This document shows positions 7,452 through 16,334 of a stretch of DNA of 18,975 nt, piece by piece. The position numbers and the translations under genes are program-made. The DNA is from an uncultured Actinomyces sp. (GTDB lineage Bacteria > Actinomycetota > Actinomycetes > Actinomycetales > Actinomycetaceae), in assembly GCA_915063485.1 (NCBI GenBank), contig CAJZDJ010000033.1, positions 1 to 18,975 on the forward strand, written 5' to 3'. The notes under the pieces are model-generated. The model made no database searches. It was not told the DNA's origin and saw nothing but the letters and a program-made list of their open reading frames with translations. Position 1 is the first letter of the stretch. Every line of letters begins with the position of its first letter.

Positions 7452-8729
7452 TCAGAGCAGGAAGTCAGGCAGGTCGAGGTCGGTGCTGTCGTCGTCAACG
7501 CCGATCACACGCGGAACCTCCAAAACCGGAGAGGTGGAGGTAGCAGTCTCATCTACATAAGCGGGCACCTCGTTGGTGGCGGTGCGCGGCGGGATGGAGG
7601 GGGCTACCGGCTCGGGACGCGGCCTGGGCCTGGGTTCAGAAACCACGGGCACCGGACGGGTAACCGGCTTGTCGGCGCGGTGAATCCCGGTGGTGCGCGG
7701 CTGGCTGGTGGTTACCGCCGGAGCTGGGGCGGGGGCCGGGGCCGAACGACGAGCCGGAGGCTGCACAGCCAGGTCACCCTCGTCCTCCTCGTCAAAACCA
7801 GCAGCAATAACGGTCACGCGCACCTCGTCGCCGAAAGCGGGGTTGGTGACCAAACCGAAGATGATGTTGGCATCGGGGTGAACGGCTTCACGCATCATCT
7901 CAGCAGCGCGCGAAACTTCCATGATACTCAGGTCAGAGCCCCCCTGGAATTGCAGCAGTACACCCTGGGCACCGTTGATGGAGGTTTCCAGCAGCGGCGA
8001 GGAAACTGCCTGCTCGGTAGCGCGTAGGGCGCGGTCATCGCCGGTGGCGGTACCGATACCCATAAGTGCCGTACCGGCTCCCTGCATAACCGACTTGACG
8101 TCGTTGAAGTCAACGTTAACTTCACCGGGCGTAGTAATCAGCTCAGTAATACCCTGCACACCCTGCAGCAGCACCTTATCAGCCTCAATGAAGGCCTCAG
8201 TCACAGAGATGTTGGGGTCAGAGATAGCCAGCAGACGCTCGTTAGGAATAACGATTAGGGTGTCTACCTCTTCACGCAGAGCCTTAATGCCATTTTCGGC
8301 CTGGTTCATGCGGCGAGAGCCCTCAAAGTTGAAGGGGCGGGTGACCACACCAATGGTTAAGGCGCCTAGCTCACGGGCTAGACGAGCCACCACCGGAGCG
8401 CCACCGGTACCGGTACCACCACCCTCACCTGCGGTTACGAAAACCATGTCCGCACCCTCAATGGATTCACGGATCTGGTCTTCATGGTCTTCAGCGGCCT
8501 TACGGCCGATGGTCGGGTCGGCGCCAGCGCCAAGGCCACGGGTGATCTCACGGCCGATGTCTAGCTTCACATCGGCGTCGGACATGATTAAGGCCTGAGC
8601 ATCGGTATTGATGGCAATAAACTCGACACCTTTAAGTTCGGAATCGATCATGCGGTTAACTGCGTTAACGCCACCGCCACCAACGCCGACTACCTTAATA
8701 ATCGCCTGGTAGTTCTGTGTCTCAACCAA
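7452..8729 (-). CDS. ftsZ: Cell division protein FtsZ
   Basis: FtsZ is the tubulin-like GTPase that forms the Z-ring. The 425-residue protein has the glycine-rich G-loop [13 protein letters not shown] at 15-27, the tubulin signature GGGTGTGG at 103-110, RPFNFEG at 131-137 and the catalytic T7 loop NVDFND at 205-210. From about 320 a Pro/Arg-rich, acidic-to-basic disordered linker runs to the C-terminal peptide DLDLPDFLL, the docking site for SepF and FtsW-type partners. The start is TTG at 8729, with AAAGG eight bases upstream; no ATG or GTG is available in frame near the conserved N-terminus. A 13-base-stem inverted repeat lies directly upstream of the ribosome site. The downstream pgeF start is one base past the stop codon. 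Confidence 0.98.
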   Translation of the reverse strand: MVETQNYQAIIKVVGVGGGGVNAVNRMIDSELKGVEFIAINTDAQALIMSDADVKLDIGREITRGLGAGADPTIGRKAAEDHEDQIRESIEGADMVFVTAGEGGGTGTGGAPVVARLARELGALTIGVVTRPFNFEGSRRMNQAENGIKALREEVDTLIVIPNERLLAISDPNISVTEAFIEADKVLLQGVQGITELITTPGEVNVDFNDVKSVMQGAGTALMGIGTATGDDRALRATEQAVSSPLLETSINGAQGVLLQFQGGSDLSIMEVSRAAEMMREAVHPDANIIFGLVTNPAFGDEVRVTVIAAGFDEEDEGDLAVQPPARRSAPAPAPAPAVTTSQPRTTGIHRADKPVTRPVPVVSEPRPRPRPEPVAPSIPPRTATNEVPAYVDETATSTSPVLEVPRVIGVDDDSTDLDLPDFLL

Positions 8730-8747
8730 AACTGTAGCCTTTCATTA

Positions 8748-8780
8748 AAATTCTAAACCTTAACTTTAGGTTTAGAATTT
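8748..8780. promoter_or_regulatory. Perfect 13-base inverted repeat just upstream of the ftsZ ribosome site
   Basis: AAATTCTAAACCT (8748-8760) and AGGTTTAGAATTT (8768-8780) are exact reverse complements around a 7-base loop. The repeat ends five bases before the AAAGG of ftsZ and 18 bases before its TTG start. The stem is AT-rich and is followed on the minus strand by TTAATG rather than a long U run, so a classic terminator is doubtful. It could be an operator or a leader hairpin that affects ftsZ translation. In the rest of the gap (8781-8871) I see only a weak TTGGGG/TATCTA pair with an 18-base spacer. Confidence 0.6.
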
Positions 8781-8871
8781 GTTTCCTAGATCACTCGCGC
8801 ATAGATAACGCTACGTGCAAAATCGCCCCAAGTCATTATTTTCCTCGGTGTGTCTTGCGTGTTCCTAACCG

Positions 8872-9969
8872 CTATTTTTTAGTGGTTGGGTTAAGCGGAT
8901 ACGAAACATCATAAACCGATGCTTGTATGCTCAACAGCGTTTTTAACACACGTGCTTTGAGGGCTGGACGATCGTTGTCCCCCCAAATCACACTAGCCCC
9001 GGAAGACAACTTAAAACTCACATATCCGCTTTCAGTGGCGCTTGCCGAAACTACCTGTGAACGCACACTCTCATCAAGTGCACCCATTGCGGTAGTTATT
9101 GACTGCACCTGTACGGAATTAATTTTGCCGCTCGATTCGATAACCGCTAAACCAGCTGGCTGACTTGAGCGAGTCTCTAAAACTACCGCATCAGCATCAA
9201 GTATCTGGTAACCCTTAGCAGTTTTTAGCACCGCCACGGGCACACGCATAGTCACCATTACATTTAAACCACGCGGCCAGTCACGCTCAATAGTTACGCT
9301 GCGTACTCGCACAAAGGCTTTATCCACCCGTTTGGCTTGCTTGGCGACGTCGATCAGCAGCAGACTGCGTCCCTCTTGATCGCCAATCACCTTGGCTACC
9401 GAAGCTGGCGAAAGTTGACCACCAGAGCCGCTAACCCTAATTTCACTCATGCGCAGAGCAAACAGCGGCGAGGCCAGTGCCATCCAAGCCACCAGCGCCG
9501 CCGCCACCACCACATAAACCAGGCGTTTGACCTTGTTAAAACTGCGCTTACGGTTAGCTACACGCTGTTCTTCATAGCGCTGCTGCAAACCGTGAGAGAC
9601 CACATGATCATCAGAGCTAGCCAAGCTAGCTTCCGTCACTTTGGCGCTAGCAACTACCCCAGAACTAGTGCGGGTGACGGCTTTGCTGGGAGCTTTACTA
9701 GCTGGTTCACTACGTGAGGGACGACGCCCAGATGCCGGCCGTGAACGCGCTGTTTCTTGGCGCCCATTGCGCTGGCGGGTTTCGCTTTGGCGAGCGTTTG
9801 CTCGTTGCTGAACGCTTTCTCGCTGCCGGCCGCTAGCTGCTGAACCAGTTTTAGCAGGCTCAGCGTCAGCAGATTGCCTCGGCTGCGCAGACTTAGCCGC
9901 CCCACGGGCAGCCCCGTTACTGCCATCTTTACTGATAGGCAGTGGGCGGGGAGTCTGGGGCCTTCTCAC
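8872..9969 (-). CDS. ftsQ: Cell division protein FtsQ
   Basis: FtsQ is a bitopic divisome protein that recruits and regulates FtsB/FtsL/FtsW/FtsI in the septal membrane. The 365-residue protein has a long cytosolic tail (1-148), rich in Arg, Ser, Ala and Gln and probably disordered. One transmembrane segment (about 149-172) follows, then the POTRA domain (about 174-245, with EIRVSG and VTIERDWPRGLNVMV) and the beta domain to the C-terminus. The start is GTG at 9969, nine bases after the murC stop codon. The ribosome site is weak (GGTGAG, 12 bases upstream), which suggests coupling with murC. The long basic tail is typical of actinobacterial FtsQ. It precedes the ftsZ control region. Confidence 0.93.
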   Translation of the reverse strand: MRRPQTPRPLPISKDGSNGAARGAAKSAQPRQSADAEPAKTGSAASGRQRESVQQRANARQSETRQRNGRQETARSRPASGRRPSRSEPASKAPSKAVTRTSSGVVASAKVTEASLASSDDHVVSHGLQQRYEEQRVANRKRSFNKVKRLVYVVVAAALVAWMALASPLFALRMSEIRVSGSGGQLSPASVAKVIGDQEGRSLLLIDVAKQAKRVDKAFVRVRSVTIERDWPRGLNVMVTMRVPVAVLKTAKGYQILDADAVVLETRSSQPAGLAVIESSGKINSVQVQSITTAMGALDESVRSQVVSASATESGYVSFKLSSGASVIWGDNDRPALKARVLKTLLSIQASVYDVSYPLNPTTKK

Positions 9970-9978
9970 ACGTTAAGT

Positions 9979-11382
9979 CTACTCACCGATAGCATCAATA
10001 ATCACATTAGCAAGCTCAGTAACATCTCCGGCCCCGACAGTTAGCACCAGATCACCAGGTTTAGCTTCAGCGGCTAACTGCAAAGCCCCAGCTTCACGCC
10101 CACTGACGTATTGCACGTTAGTGCCGTTAGCCAGCAGAGCCGAAGTGACCTGGGGGAAGTCTGCCTGAGTTTCACGAGCCGGGTAAATATCAATCACGAT
10201 ACTCTTATCGGCTTTAGCTAAAGCCGCACTGAAACGCTGGGCAAAATTACGGGTACGCGAGAACAAGTGGGGCTGGAAAAGTACCAGCAGACGGCCGCCG
10301 CGCGCGTCGGCAACTTCACGAGCTGCGCTCAGCAGTGCCTCAACCTCGGTGGGGTGGTGGGCGTAGTCATCCACTACCTCCACTCCCCTAGGTTCGCCGC
10401 GCTTTTCAAAGCGGCGCCCGGTGCCAGCAAAAGTACTTAAAGCATCGGCCATCTGCTGGGCCTCAACTCCTAGCTCAATACCTGCCGCCCAAGCTCCACA
10501 AGCATCTAGGGCTACATGGTCGCCGGGAGTATGCAGGTTAAGCTGCGCCTGGCAGCGCTCGCCATCAGGGCCAACAAATTCCAAGCTGGCCTGGGTGCCG
10601 GTGGCGCTGCGGGAAGTAATAGTTAGCTGCGCACTGGCACAGCCGGGTACCTGAGCCTTAGCTTCAGGGGCGGTTAGGCCAAAGAAGGTTACGCGCTTGC
10701 CAGCCTTAGCTGCCGCCATCCCCAAAGCCCGCGAACCGGCGTCGTCAGCGCAGGTAACCAGCAAACCGCCGGGCACTAGACGCTGACTAAAGTCCACAAA
10801 AGCCTGCTCAAAAGCTTCCCGGGTGCCGTAGTGGTCTAGGTGGTCGGGCTCTACGTTAAGCACTACCTCCACGCGCGGGTGGTAGTTAAGGAAGGAACCA
10901 TCTGACTCATCAGCTTCAGCCACCAGCATGGAACCATTGCCCAGGTGACCGCCGGTACCCAAGGCAGAAACCGTGCCACCAACCGCAAATGAGGGCTGCA
11001 AACCTAGCGAGCTAAAGGCCTGGGCCAACATTCCTGAAGTGGTGGTTTTGCCGTGCGCTCCGGCTACTGCCACAAAATCCTTACCTTCAGCGGCTAAGGC
11101 CAAAGCTTGCGAGCGGTGCAAAATACGCTGGCCCCTAGCGCGGGCGCAGGCCAACTCCGGGTTAGCGTCCTTAATAGCGCTGGAAACCACCACAATTGCC
11201 TGCGGATCAACGTTTTCGGCGGCCTGGCCGATGAAAACCTTAATGCCTTGCTGTTCAAGAGCCTCGGTGACAGCACTGGCGCGGGTATCGGAGCCGCATA
11301 CTTCAAAGCCGGACTGGGCTAATAGCTCAGCCACTACGCTCATACCTGCCCCACCGATTCCGATCAGGTGAAACTGGGTCAT
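9979..11382 (-). CDS. murC: UDP-N-acetylmuramate--L-alanine ligase MurC
   Basis: MurC is the cytosolic ATP-dependent ligase that adds L-Ala to UDP-MurNAc, the first peptide step of peptidoglycan synthesis. The 467-residue protein has the N-terminal UDP-binding Rossmann loop GIGGAGMS at 8-15, the ATP-binding P-loop GAHGKTTT at 108-115, the central NVEPDHLDHYG motif and the C-terminal DDYAHHPTEV. The ATG at 11382 lies two bases after the murG stop codon, and its AGGAG sits inside the end of murG, so translation is probably coupled. The order murG-murC-ftsQ is the usual actinobacterial arrangement. No murB follows. Confidence 0.98.
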   Translation of the reverse strand: MTQFHLIGIGGAGMSVVAELLAQSGFEVCGSDTRASAVTEALEQQGIKVFIGQAAENVDPQAIVVVSSAIKDANPELACARARGQRILHRSQALALAAEGKDFVAVAGAHGKTTTSGMLAQAFSSLGLQPSFAVGGTVSALGTGGHLGNGSMLVAEADESDGSFLNYHPRVEVVLNVEPDHLDHYGTREAFEQAFVDFSQRLVPGGLLVTCADDAGSRALGMAAAKAGKRVTFFGLTAPEAKAQVPGCASAQLTITSRSATGTQASLEFVGPDGERCQAQLNLHTPGDHVALDACGAWAAGIELGVEAQQMADALSTFAGTGRRFEKRGEPRGVEVVDDYAHHPTEVEALLSAAREVADARGGRLLVLFQPHLFSRTRNFAQRFSAALAKADKSIVIDIYPARETQADFPQVTSALLANGTNVQYVSGREAGALQLAAEAKPGDLVLTVGAGDVTELANVIIDAIGE

Positions 11383-11384
11383 GG

Positions 11385-12509
11385 TTACTCTCCTACTACC
11401 GACTCGATCAGGTCCACAAATTTGGCGGTGCCGTCGGGGTTACCGCAGCTGGCAGCCGCATGTGAAGCAACCTCTAGGCGGCGCGTGTTATTGGTCAGGT
11501 TAAACAGGTCCGCAATGTGGCTGGCGTTTAGCTTGTCATCAGCCACCAGTTTGCCACCGCCGGCAGCTACCACAGCGGCGGCGTTTAGGCGCTGCTCACC
11601 GTTACCGATGGGCAGGGGTACGTACAGTGCCGGCAGACCCACAGCGGTTAGTTCACTGACTGTGCCCGCACCGGAGCGGCAGATCACTGCGTCAGCTGCG
11701 GCGTAGGCGTATTCCATGCCGTCAAGGTATTCGAGCACGTGGTAGTGGGTGGTGTCGGCGCCCTCTAGCAGCTGCAGTACCTGCTCGCTCTTACCTTTAC
11801 CGGTTAGGTGCAGCACCTGCACTTGGCCCTGGTAGTCGCGGTAAGCCTGGGCGACGGCGCGGTTAAGGCTCAGGGCCCCAAGCGAACCGCCGGTGACCAG
11901 CACGGTGGGCAGCTGGGGGTCCAGGCCCAGTTCTTTGGCTCCCTGCTGGCGTAGCTGGGCGCGCTGGATCGGGTCCTGACGGCTGCGGGCCAGGGTGGTA
12001 ATGGCTGCGCGCAGCGGCATACCGGTAACCTCAGTGACGCCGTGGCGGGCTTGCAAGGGCGTGTCGGGGAAGCTTAGTCCCAGCGCCACGGCCTGCTTAG
12101 CACCCAGCTTGTTAGCAATGCCAGGGCGGGCGTTTTGCTCCTGGATAACTACCGGCACACCCATGGACTTAGCAGCCCAGTATGCCGGCAGGGATACGTA
12201 GCCGCCGTAGCCTACGACGACGTCGGACTCGTTTTCTTCAATGGCCGCCTTGGCGCCGTCGATAGCCTCACGCAGACGGCCCGGCAAACGAAGGAAATCA
12301 GTAGAGGGCTTACGCGGCAGGGGCACTTTGGGGATATAGCGCAGCTCAAAACCGGCGGCGGGCACTAGTCGATCTTCAAGACCTTCATGGGTGCCTAGCA
12401 CCAGCACTTGGGCGCCACGTTCACGCAGCTGCGCGGCGGTAGCCAGCAGCGGGTTAACGTGACCGGCGGTGCCTCCACCGGCTAGCAGAGCATTAATTTT
12501 CTTAGCCAC
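11385..12509 (-). CDS. murG: Lipid II synthase MurG (GlcNAc transferase)
   Basis: MurG is a peripheral membrane GT28 glycosyltransferase that transfers GlcNAc from UDP-GlcNAc to lipid I to make lipid II. The N-terminal lipid-acceptor loop is GGGTAGHVNP at 11-20. The second conserved loop is GYGGYVSLPAYWAA, and the donor-binding region contains TGGSLGALSLN and CRSGAGTVSE. I start it at the GTG at 12509, which places the glycine loop at the family position. It has GGAGG ten bases upstream and overlaps the ftsW stop codon by 8 bases. A 34-codon upstream extension of the frame lies inside ftsW and does not resemble MurG. The protein is then 374 residues, a normal length. Confidence 0.96.
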   Translation of the reverse strand: MAKKINALLAGGGTAGHVNPLLATAAQLRERGAQVLVLGTHEGLEDRLVPAAGFELRYIPKVPLPRKPSTDFLRLPGRLREAIDGAKAAIEENESDVVVGYGGYVSLPAYWAAKSMGVPVVIQEQNARPGIANKLGAKQAVALGLSFPDTPLQARHGVTEVTGMPLRAAITTLARSRQDPIQRAQLRQQGAKELGLDPQLPTVLVTGGSLGALSLNRAVAQAYRDYQGQVQVLHLTGKGKSEQVLQLLEGADTTHYHVLEYLDGMEYAYAAADAVICRSGAGTVSELTAVGLPALYVPLPIGNGEQRLNAAAVVAAGGGKLVADDKLNASHIADLFNLTNNTRRLEVASHAAASCGNPDGTAKFVDLIESVVGE

Positions 12510-13770
12510 GATGCCATATCCTCCATTTACTAAGAGCCTCAAGCACCGTGCGGCGGTTAGCTTGAGATTGTGAACGCAGTACAGCGATAGCGCTGGGCTC
12601 ATTTCGAGCAAAACAGGTAAGTACCCCTACCGCCAGCATAATGGCCACAGTTGATGAGCCACCTTTAGAAATTAGCGGTAGCGGTACGCCCAAAACCGGC
12701 AGCAAACCGGTAGCCACCATGATGTTAATCAGGGCCTGTCCCACCAGCCAGGTGCAGATCCCGGTGGTAGCAAAAAGAATGTAGCGGTTACGCGCATGGG
12801 CGCGCATCACACGCATACAGCAGTAGCCGATCAGCAGGAAAATGAGTAGCACTGCCAAAGTACCTACCAGGCCATGCTCTTCACCCAAAACCGCATATAC
12901 ATAGTCTGATTCAGACTGGGTTAGGTAACCCCATTTTTCACGTGAACCATCACTGCCCACACCCAGCACTCCCCCGTGAGCGAAGGCGTATTCAGCGTGG
13001 TGCGGCTGGTAGGTCAGGCCCGATTCGTCGTCGGCCAAAGAAGGCATATTCCACCAGGCAGAAATGCGGGCGCGGCGGTTGGCGCTCAGATAGGTAAGGA
13101 TGCTGATACCCACCGCCCCCAGGGAGCCGGTTATGGCCATGTATTTAGCCGGGAACTTAGCGATAACTAGCATCGCGGCCACAATCACCACCATTACCAG
13201 GGCTGAACCCAGGTCTTTACCAAGCACCACTAGTCCGGCTGTGGCCGCAACTATAAAACCCATAAGCGCCAGGGCTACTCGGGAGGTAATCGCCCCGGTG
13301 TAGCGGTCTAGCACTGCGGCTAGCGCCAAAATCAAAGCTAGTTTTGACAGCTCAGCGGGCTGCACCGGGCCAATTCCGGGCAGCTGCACCCAACCTGCGT
13401 TACCACCGATGGTCACCCCCAGGCTGGTGAAAATCAGGGTCTGTAAAATTGCCGCCGGCACCAGCATTAGCCAACCGTAGCGGATAATAATGGCTGGTTT
13501 TAGGCGGGAAACTCCCCAAGCTGCAGCGATACCCACCAGATAGATCAAGGTGGTGCGCAAGTAGGGTTCATATAGTTGGGTAAGTGAGGCAGAGCCTTCT
13601 GAGTCACTGGCGATCTGCACCTGCTGGATAGAAATATCCATATACAGGCCAATTAGCACCAAGGTGGTGGCGCAGATAATCAGCAGATAGTAGCTAAGCG
13701 CATCAAACTGGTCTAGCCAGCTTTTAACGCCTCGATAGCGCCCGCGCACCCAGAAATAAGCTTGCTTCAC
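12502..13770 (-). CDS. ftsW: Septal peptidoglycan glycosyltransferase FtsW
   Basis: FtsW is a SEDS-family polytopic membrane protein that polymerises lipid II at the septum together with FtsI. The 422-residue protein has about ten hydrophobic segments. Family motifs are PVQPAELSKLALI at 135-147, GKDLGSA at 184-190 and GVGSDGSREKWGYL at 270-283. The catalytic Asp is in SESDYVYAVLGEE (D289), and GVPLPLISKGGSS lies in the late periplasmic loop. The start is GTG at 13770, one base after the murD stop codon, with AGGTAGG five bases upstream; the ATG in the same TAATGTG string is followed at once by a stop. Position between murD and murG favours FtsW over RodA. Confidence 0.96.
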   Translation of the reverse strand: MKQAYFWVRGRYRGVKSWLDQFDALSYYLLIICATTLVLIGLYMDISIQQVQIASDSEGSASLTQLYEPYLRTTLIYLVGIAAAWGVSRLKPAIIIRYGWLMLVPAAILQTLIFTSLGVTIGGNAGWVQLPGIGPVQPAELSKLALILALAAVLDRYTGAITSRVALALMGFIVAATAGLVVLGKDLGSALVMVVIVAAMLVIAKFPAKYMAITGSLGAVGISILTYLSANRRARISAWWNMPSLADDESGLTYQPHHAEYAFAHGGVLGVGSDGSREKWGYLTQSESDYVYAVLGEEHGLVGTLAVLLIFLLIGYCCMRVMRAHARNRYILFATTGICTWLVGQALINIMVATGLLPVLGVPLPLISKGGSSTVAIMLAVGVLTCFARNEPSAIAVLRSQSQANRRTVLEALSKWRIWHRG

Positions 13771-13771
13771 A

Positions 13772-15250
13772 TTAACCTACCTGGCCCGCGCGCGCTGCAA
13801 CCTCCTGAGCAAACAGGTCACCGCGCTGGTTGTAGGAAACAAACTGGTCCCACGAGGCACAGGCTGGGGACAAAATCACGCAGTCGCCACTTTGAGCCAT
13901 GCTGGCGGCTTGAGCCACCATGGTTTTGGCTAGTTCAGCGGGGCTACCCTGGCCCACAATCGTGTAGGGCACCTGGGGGGCGTATTTAGCTAGCGGCTCA
14001 GTGATGAACTCTGGGTGCACCCCTAGCACCACTACCCCACGCAGCACCGGGGCCACCTGGCGCACCAGTTCGCTAAGGTCTGCGCCTTTAGCGTCGCCGC
14101 CAGCGATCCACACCACTGAGTTGGGTGCGTGTGAAGCTAAAGCTGCGGCGGTGGCGTGGGCGGTGGTGCCTTTAGAGTCATCCACCCAGGCCACGTTATC
14201 TATGGTGGCCACAGTCTGCAGGCGGTGAGCGCCGGGGGTAAAGTCACGTAGTCCTTTAGACACGGCAGCTGGCTGCACGCCTGCTGCGCGCGCTAGAGCA
14301 GCTGCGGCTAAAGCGTCAGAAACAATGTGGCTGGGCAGCGCCTCTAGCTTGCCGCCGGGGGCTAGATGGGCCAGGTCTTCCAGCTCAGCCACAACCTGGG
14401 TGTTCTTATTGCACAAAGGCACAAAAGCGCGATCCACAATGGCGCCGTCGTCAATACCAAACTGGCTAATCTCAGGCACCGCGCGGCTTAAACCAATAGC
14501 GCGGCAGCCTTCACGCACATCTGCCTCTTGCACCATTTTTAGGGCAGCCTCGCTGGCTAGATCATAGATGGCAGCCAGTTGGGTGTTGGCGTAAACCTTG
14601 GCTTTATCGGCGGCGTAAGCCTCCATCGAACCATGCCAGTTAAGGTGGTCAGCGGCCAGGTTCAGGCAGATAGATGCCAGCGGCTCTACTGACTTAGTTA
14701 GGTGCAGCTGGAAGGAGGATAGTTCCACAGCCAAAGCGTCATAGCCGCCCTCATCAACCACCTGGATGATGGGCTTACCAACATTGCCTACAGCCGGGGC
14801 GTTTAGCCCTTGGGCCTGCAAAATTGAGGCCAGCATATTGACGGTGGTGGTTTTGCCGTCAGTGCCGGTAATGGTTAGCCAGGGGCTGGCTGCGTTGGGG
14901 CTGACGGCGTGCAGACGCCAAGCTAGCTCCACCTCGCTAATCATTTCTACCGGGGCCACACTAGCGGCCTGGTACAGCGCAGAGGTGGGGGCAATGCCCG
15001 GCGAGATAACTAGCAGGTCGCGGGCGTGGGTGCGGATCTTGTCGGCCAAGGCCTCGGGGTCAGCATCAGTAAATACGCTGACGTTATCAAGCTCTTTACT
15101 AAGCGCCTCGCCAGCGCCAGCTTTAGCATCAAAAGCAATAACTTTAGCGCCGCGACGTGCCGCAACCTTAGCCACGGCACGCCCAGAAACCCCTAAACCA
15201 ACTACGCTTACGGTACGTGAAGCTAGAGGCTCAGAGAAAGAATCAGACAT
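13772..15250 (-). CDS. murD: UDP-MurNAc-L-Ala--D-Glu ligase MurD
   Basis: MurD is the cytosolic ATP-dependent ligase that adds D-Glu as the second residue of the stem peptide. The 492-residue protein has the N-terminal nucleotide-sugar fold with GLGVSGRAVA at 18-27, the P-loop GTDGKTTT at 129-136, NLAADHLNWHGSME in the central domain and DDSKGTTAHAT plus ILSPACASWDQF in the C-terminal domain. I start it at the ATG at 15250, which overlaps the end of mraY by 8 bases (ATGTCTGA). An upstream in-frame ATG at 15274 also lacks a ribosome site. The chosen start sits at the foot of a perfect hairpin, so initiation probably depends on ribosomes finishing mraY. Confidence 0.96.
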   Translation of the reverse strand: MSDSFSEPLASRTVSVVGLGVSGRAVAKVAARRGAKVIAFDAKAGAGEALSKELDNVSVFTDADPEALADKIRTHARDLLVISPGIAPTSALYQAASVAPVEMISEVELAWRLHAVSPNAASPWLTITGTDGKTTTVNMLASILQAQGLNAPAVGNVGKPIIQVVDEGGYDALAVELSSFQLHLTKSVEPLASICLNLAADHLNWHGSMEAYAADKAKVYANTQLAAIYDLASEAALKMVQEADVREGCRAIGLSRAVPEISQFGIDDGAIVDRAFVPLCNKNTQVVAELEDLAHLAPGGKLEALPSHIVSDALAAAALARAAGVQPAAVSKGLRDFTPGAHRLQTVATIDNVAWVDDSKGTTAHATAAALASHAPNSVVWIAGGDAKGADLSELVRQVAPVLRGVVVLGVHPEFITEPLAKYAPQVPYTIVGQGSPAELAKTMVAQAASMAQSGDCVILSPACASWDQFVSYNQRGDLFAQEVAARAGQVG

Positions 15251-16334
15251 GGTTGGCTGCCAACCATTCTGCATAGAACAAGCCCAAACCTAGGGCCACA
15301 CCCATAGAGGCCACAATCCAGAAACGTATCACTACGGTAACTTCAGGCATTCCGCCCACCTCGAAGTGGTGGTGGATGGGGGCCATCCTAAATACACGCT
15401 TATGGGTGGCCTTGAAGTAACCAACCTGGATGACGTCACTCATAACCTCAACCAGGAACAGGAAGCCCAAGATTACCGCCAGGAATTCGGTGCGGGTAAG
15501 CACTGATAGGCCAGCCACCGCGCCACCTAGAGCCAGGGAGCCGGTGTCACCCATGAAGATCTTGGCCGGAGCAGCGTTCCACCACAGGAAGCCCAGGCAG
15601 GCGCTCATCAGCGAGATAGCAATCATGGTTAGGTCACGCGGGTCGCGCACCTCGTAGCAGCCCAGGGCCTGGGCGTAGCCGCCCTGGCAAGACTGGTTGG
15701 ACTGCCAAATCCCGATCATGGTGTAGCCAGCAAACACAATTGTGGAGCAGCCTGCGGCCAAACCATCCATACCGTCGGTGAGGTTAACTGCGTTAGACCA
15801 GGCAGTGATCAGGAAGTTACACCACAGCACAAACAGCACCAGCCCCAGGGCGGTGCCCCAGGCAGCCAGGTCAAAGCCGGTGTCGCGAACTGTGGAGATA
15901 GCGGTAGAACCGGGGGTGATACCAGCCTTGTTAGCAAAGAACAGGCAGCACACCGAGAAGGTGATACCCACAAAGGCTTGGCCCAGGATCTTTTGCATAG
16001 GCTTTAGACCCAGTGAGCGCTCATGGGAAATCTTGACGTAGTCGTCAAAGAAACCAATTGCGCCTAGACCCACAATCAAAAACAGCAGCAGCAAACCTGA
16101 GGCGCGCGGAGTGCGCATATCAAACAGGTTAGCGGCCAGGTAGCCCAGCACCGTGGCGATAATCATCACCAGGCCACCCATGGTGGGGGTGCCGCGCTTA
16201 GTGAAGTGGCTAGTGGGGCCATCTTGGCGGATGAATTGCCCATACTGCTTCTTGTGCAGAATACGGATCAGTAGCGGGGTGCCGGTTATGGACACCAGTA
16301 GGGATACGACCGCTGCTACTAGGTATGCAACCAT
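15243..16334 (-). CDS. mraY: Phospho-MurNAc-pentapeptide transferase MraY
   Basis: MraY is an integral membrane enzyme that transfers phospho-MurNAc-pentapeptide from its UDP carrier to undecaprenyl phosphate, making lipid I. The 363-residue protein has about ten hydrophobic segments. The metal and catalytic signatures are FFDDYVK, NAVNLTDGMDGLA, FMGDTGSLALGG and the cytosolic MAPIHHHFE loop. An extra loop with two cysteines (CQGG and GCYEVRDP) resembles other actinobacterial MraY sequences. The ATG at 16334 follows the murF stop codon with no gap, and AGGAGG lies 11 bases upstream inside murF. Its last eight codons encode the murD start hairpin. Confidence 0.98.
   Translation of the reverse strand: MVAYLVAAVVSLLVSITGTPLLIRILHKKQYGQFIRQDGPTSHFTKRGTPTMGGLVMIIATVLGYLAANLFDMRTPRASGLLLLFLIVGLGAIGFFDDYVKISHERSLGLKPMQKILGQAFVGITFSVCCLFFANKAGITPGSTAISTVRDTGFDLAAWGTALGLVLFVLWCNFLITAWSNAVNLTDGMDGLAAGCSTIVFAGYTMIGIWQSNQSCQGGYAQALGCYEVRDPRDLTMIAISLMSACLGFLWWNAAPAKIFMGDTGSLALGGAVAGLSVLTRTEFLAVILGFLFLVEVMSDVIQVGYFKATHKRVFRMAPIHHHFEVGGMPEVTVVIRFWIVASMGVALGLGLFYAEWLAANHV
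15249..15267 (-). promoter_or_regulatory. Hairpin that takes in the murD start codon
   Basis: On the minus strand ATGGTTGG (15267-15260) and CCAACCAT (15256-15249) form a perfect 8-base stem with a CAG loop. The A and U of the murD ATG (15250-15248) are paired in it. No purine-rich ribosome site precedes murD. The hairpin lies within the last codons of mraY and could block independent initiation, leaving murD coupled to mraY. This is a structural inference. Confidence 0.45.

Noticed and set aside
7451..7498. A 16-residue extension of PgeF into ftsZ
   Set aside because: The residues are the ftsZ C-terminus read in another frame; the ATG one base past the ftsZ stop codon is the sensible coupled start.
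7921..8598. A 225-codon open frame on the plus strand opposite ftsZ
   Set aside because: It is antisense to the most conserved part of ftsZ, rich in Ser/Arg/Pro as expected for a shadow frame, and has no ribosome site or family resemblance.
12510..12611. A possible 34-residue N-terminal extension of MurG
   Set aside because: It lies inside ftsW, lacks a ribosome site, and would displace the glycine-rich loop from its normal position about ten residues from the N-terminus.
14766..15293. A 175-codon plus-strand frame opposite murD and the end of mraY
   Set aside because: Antisense shadow of a secure gene, with no motif or start signal.
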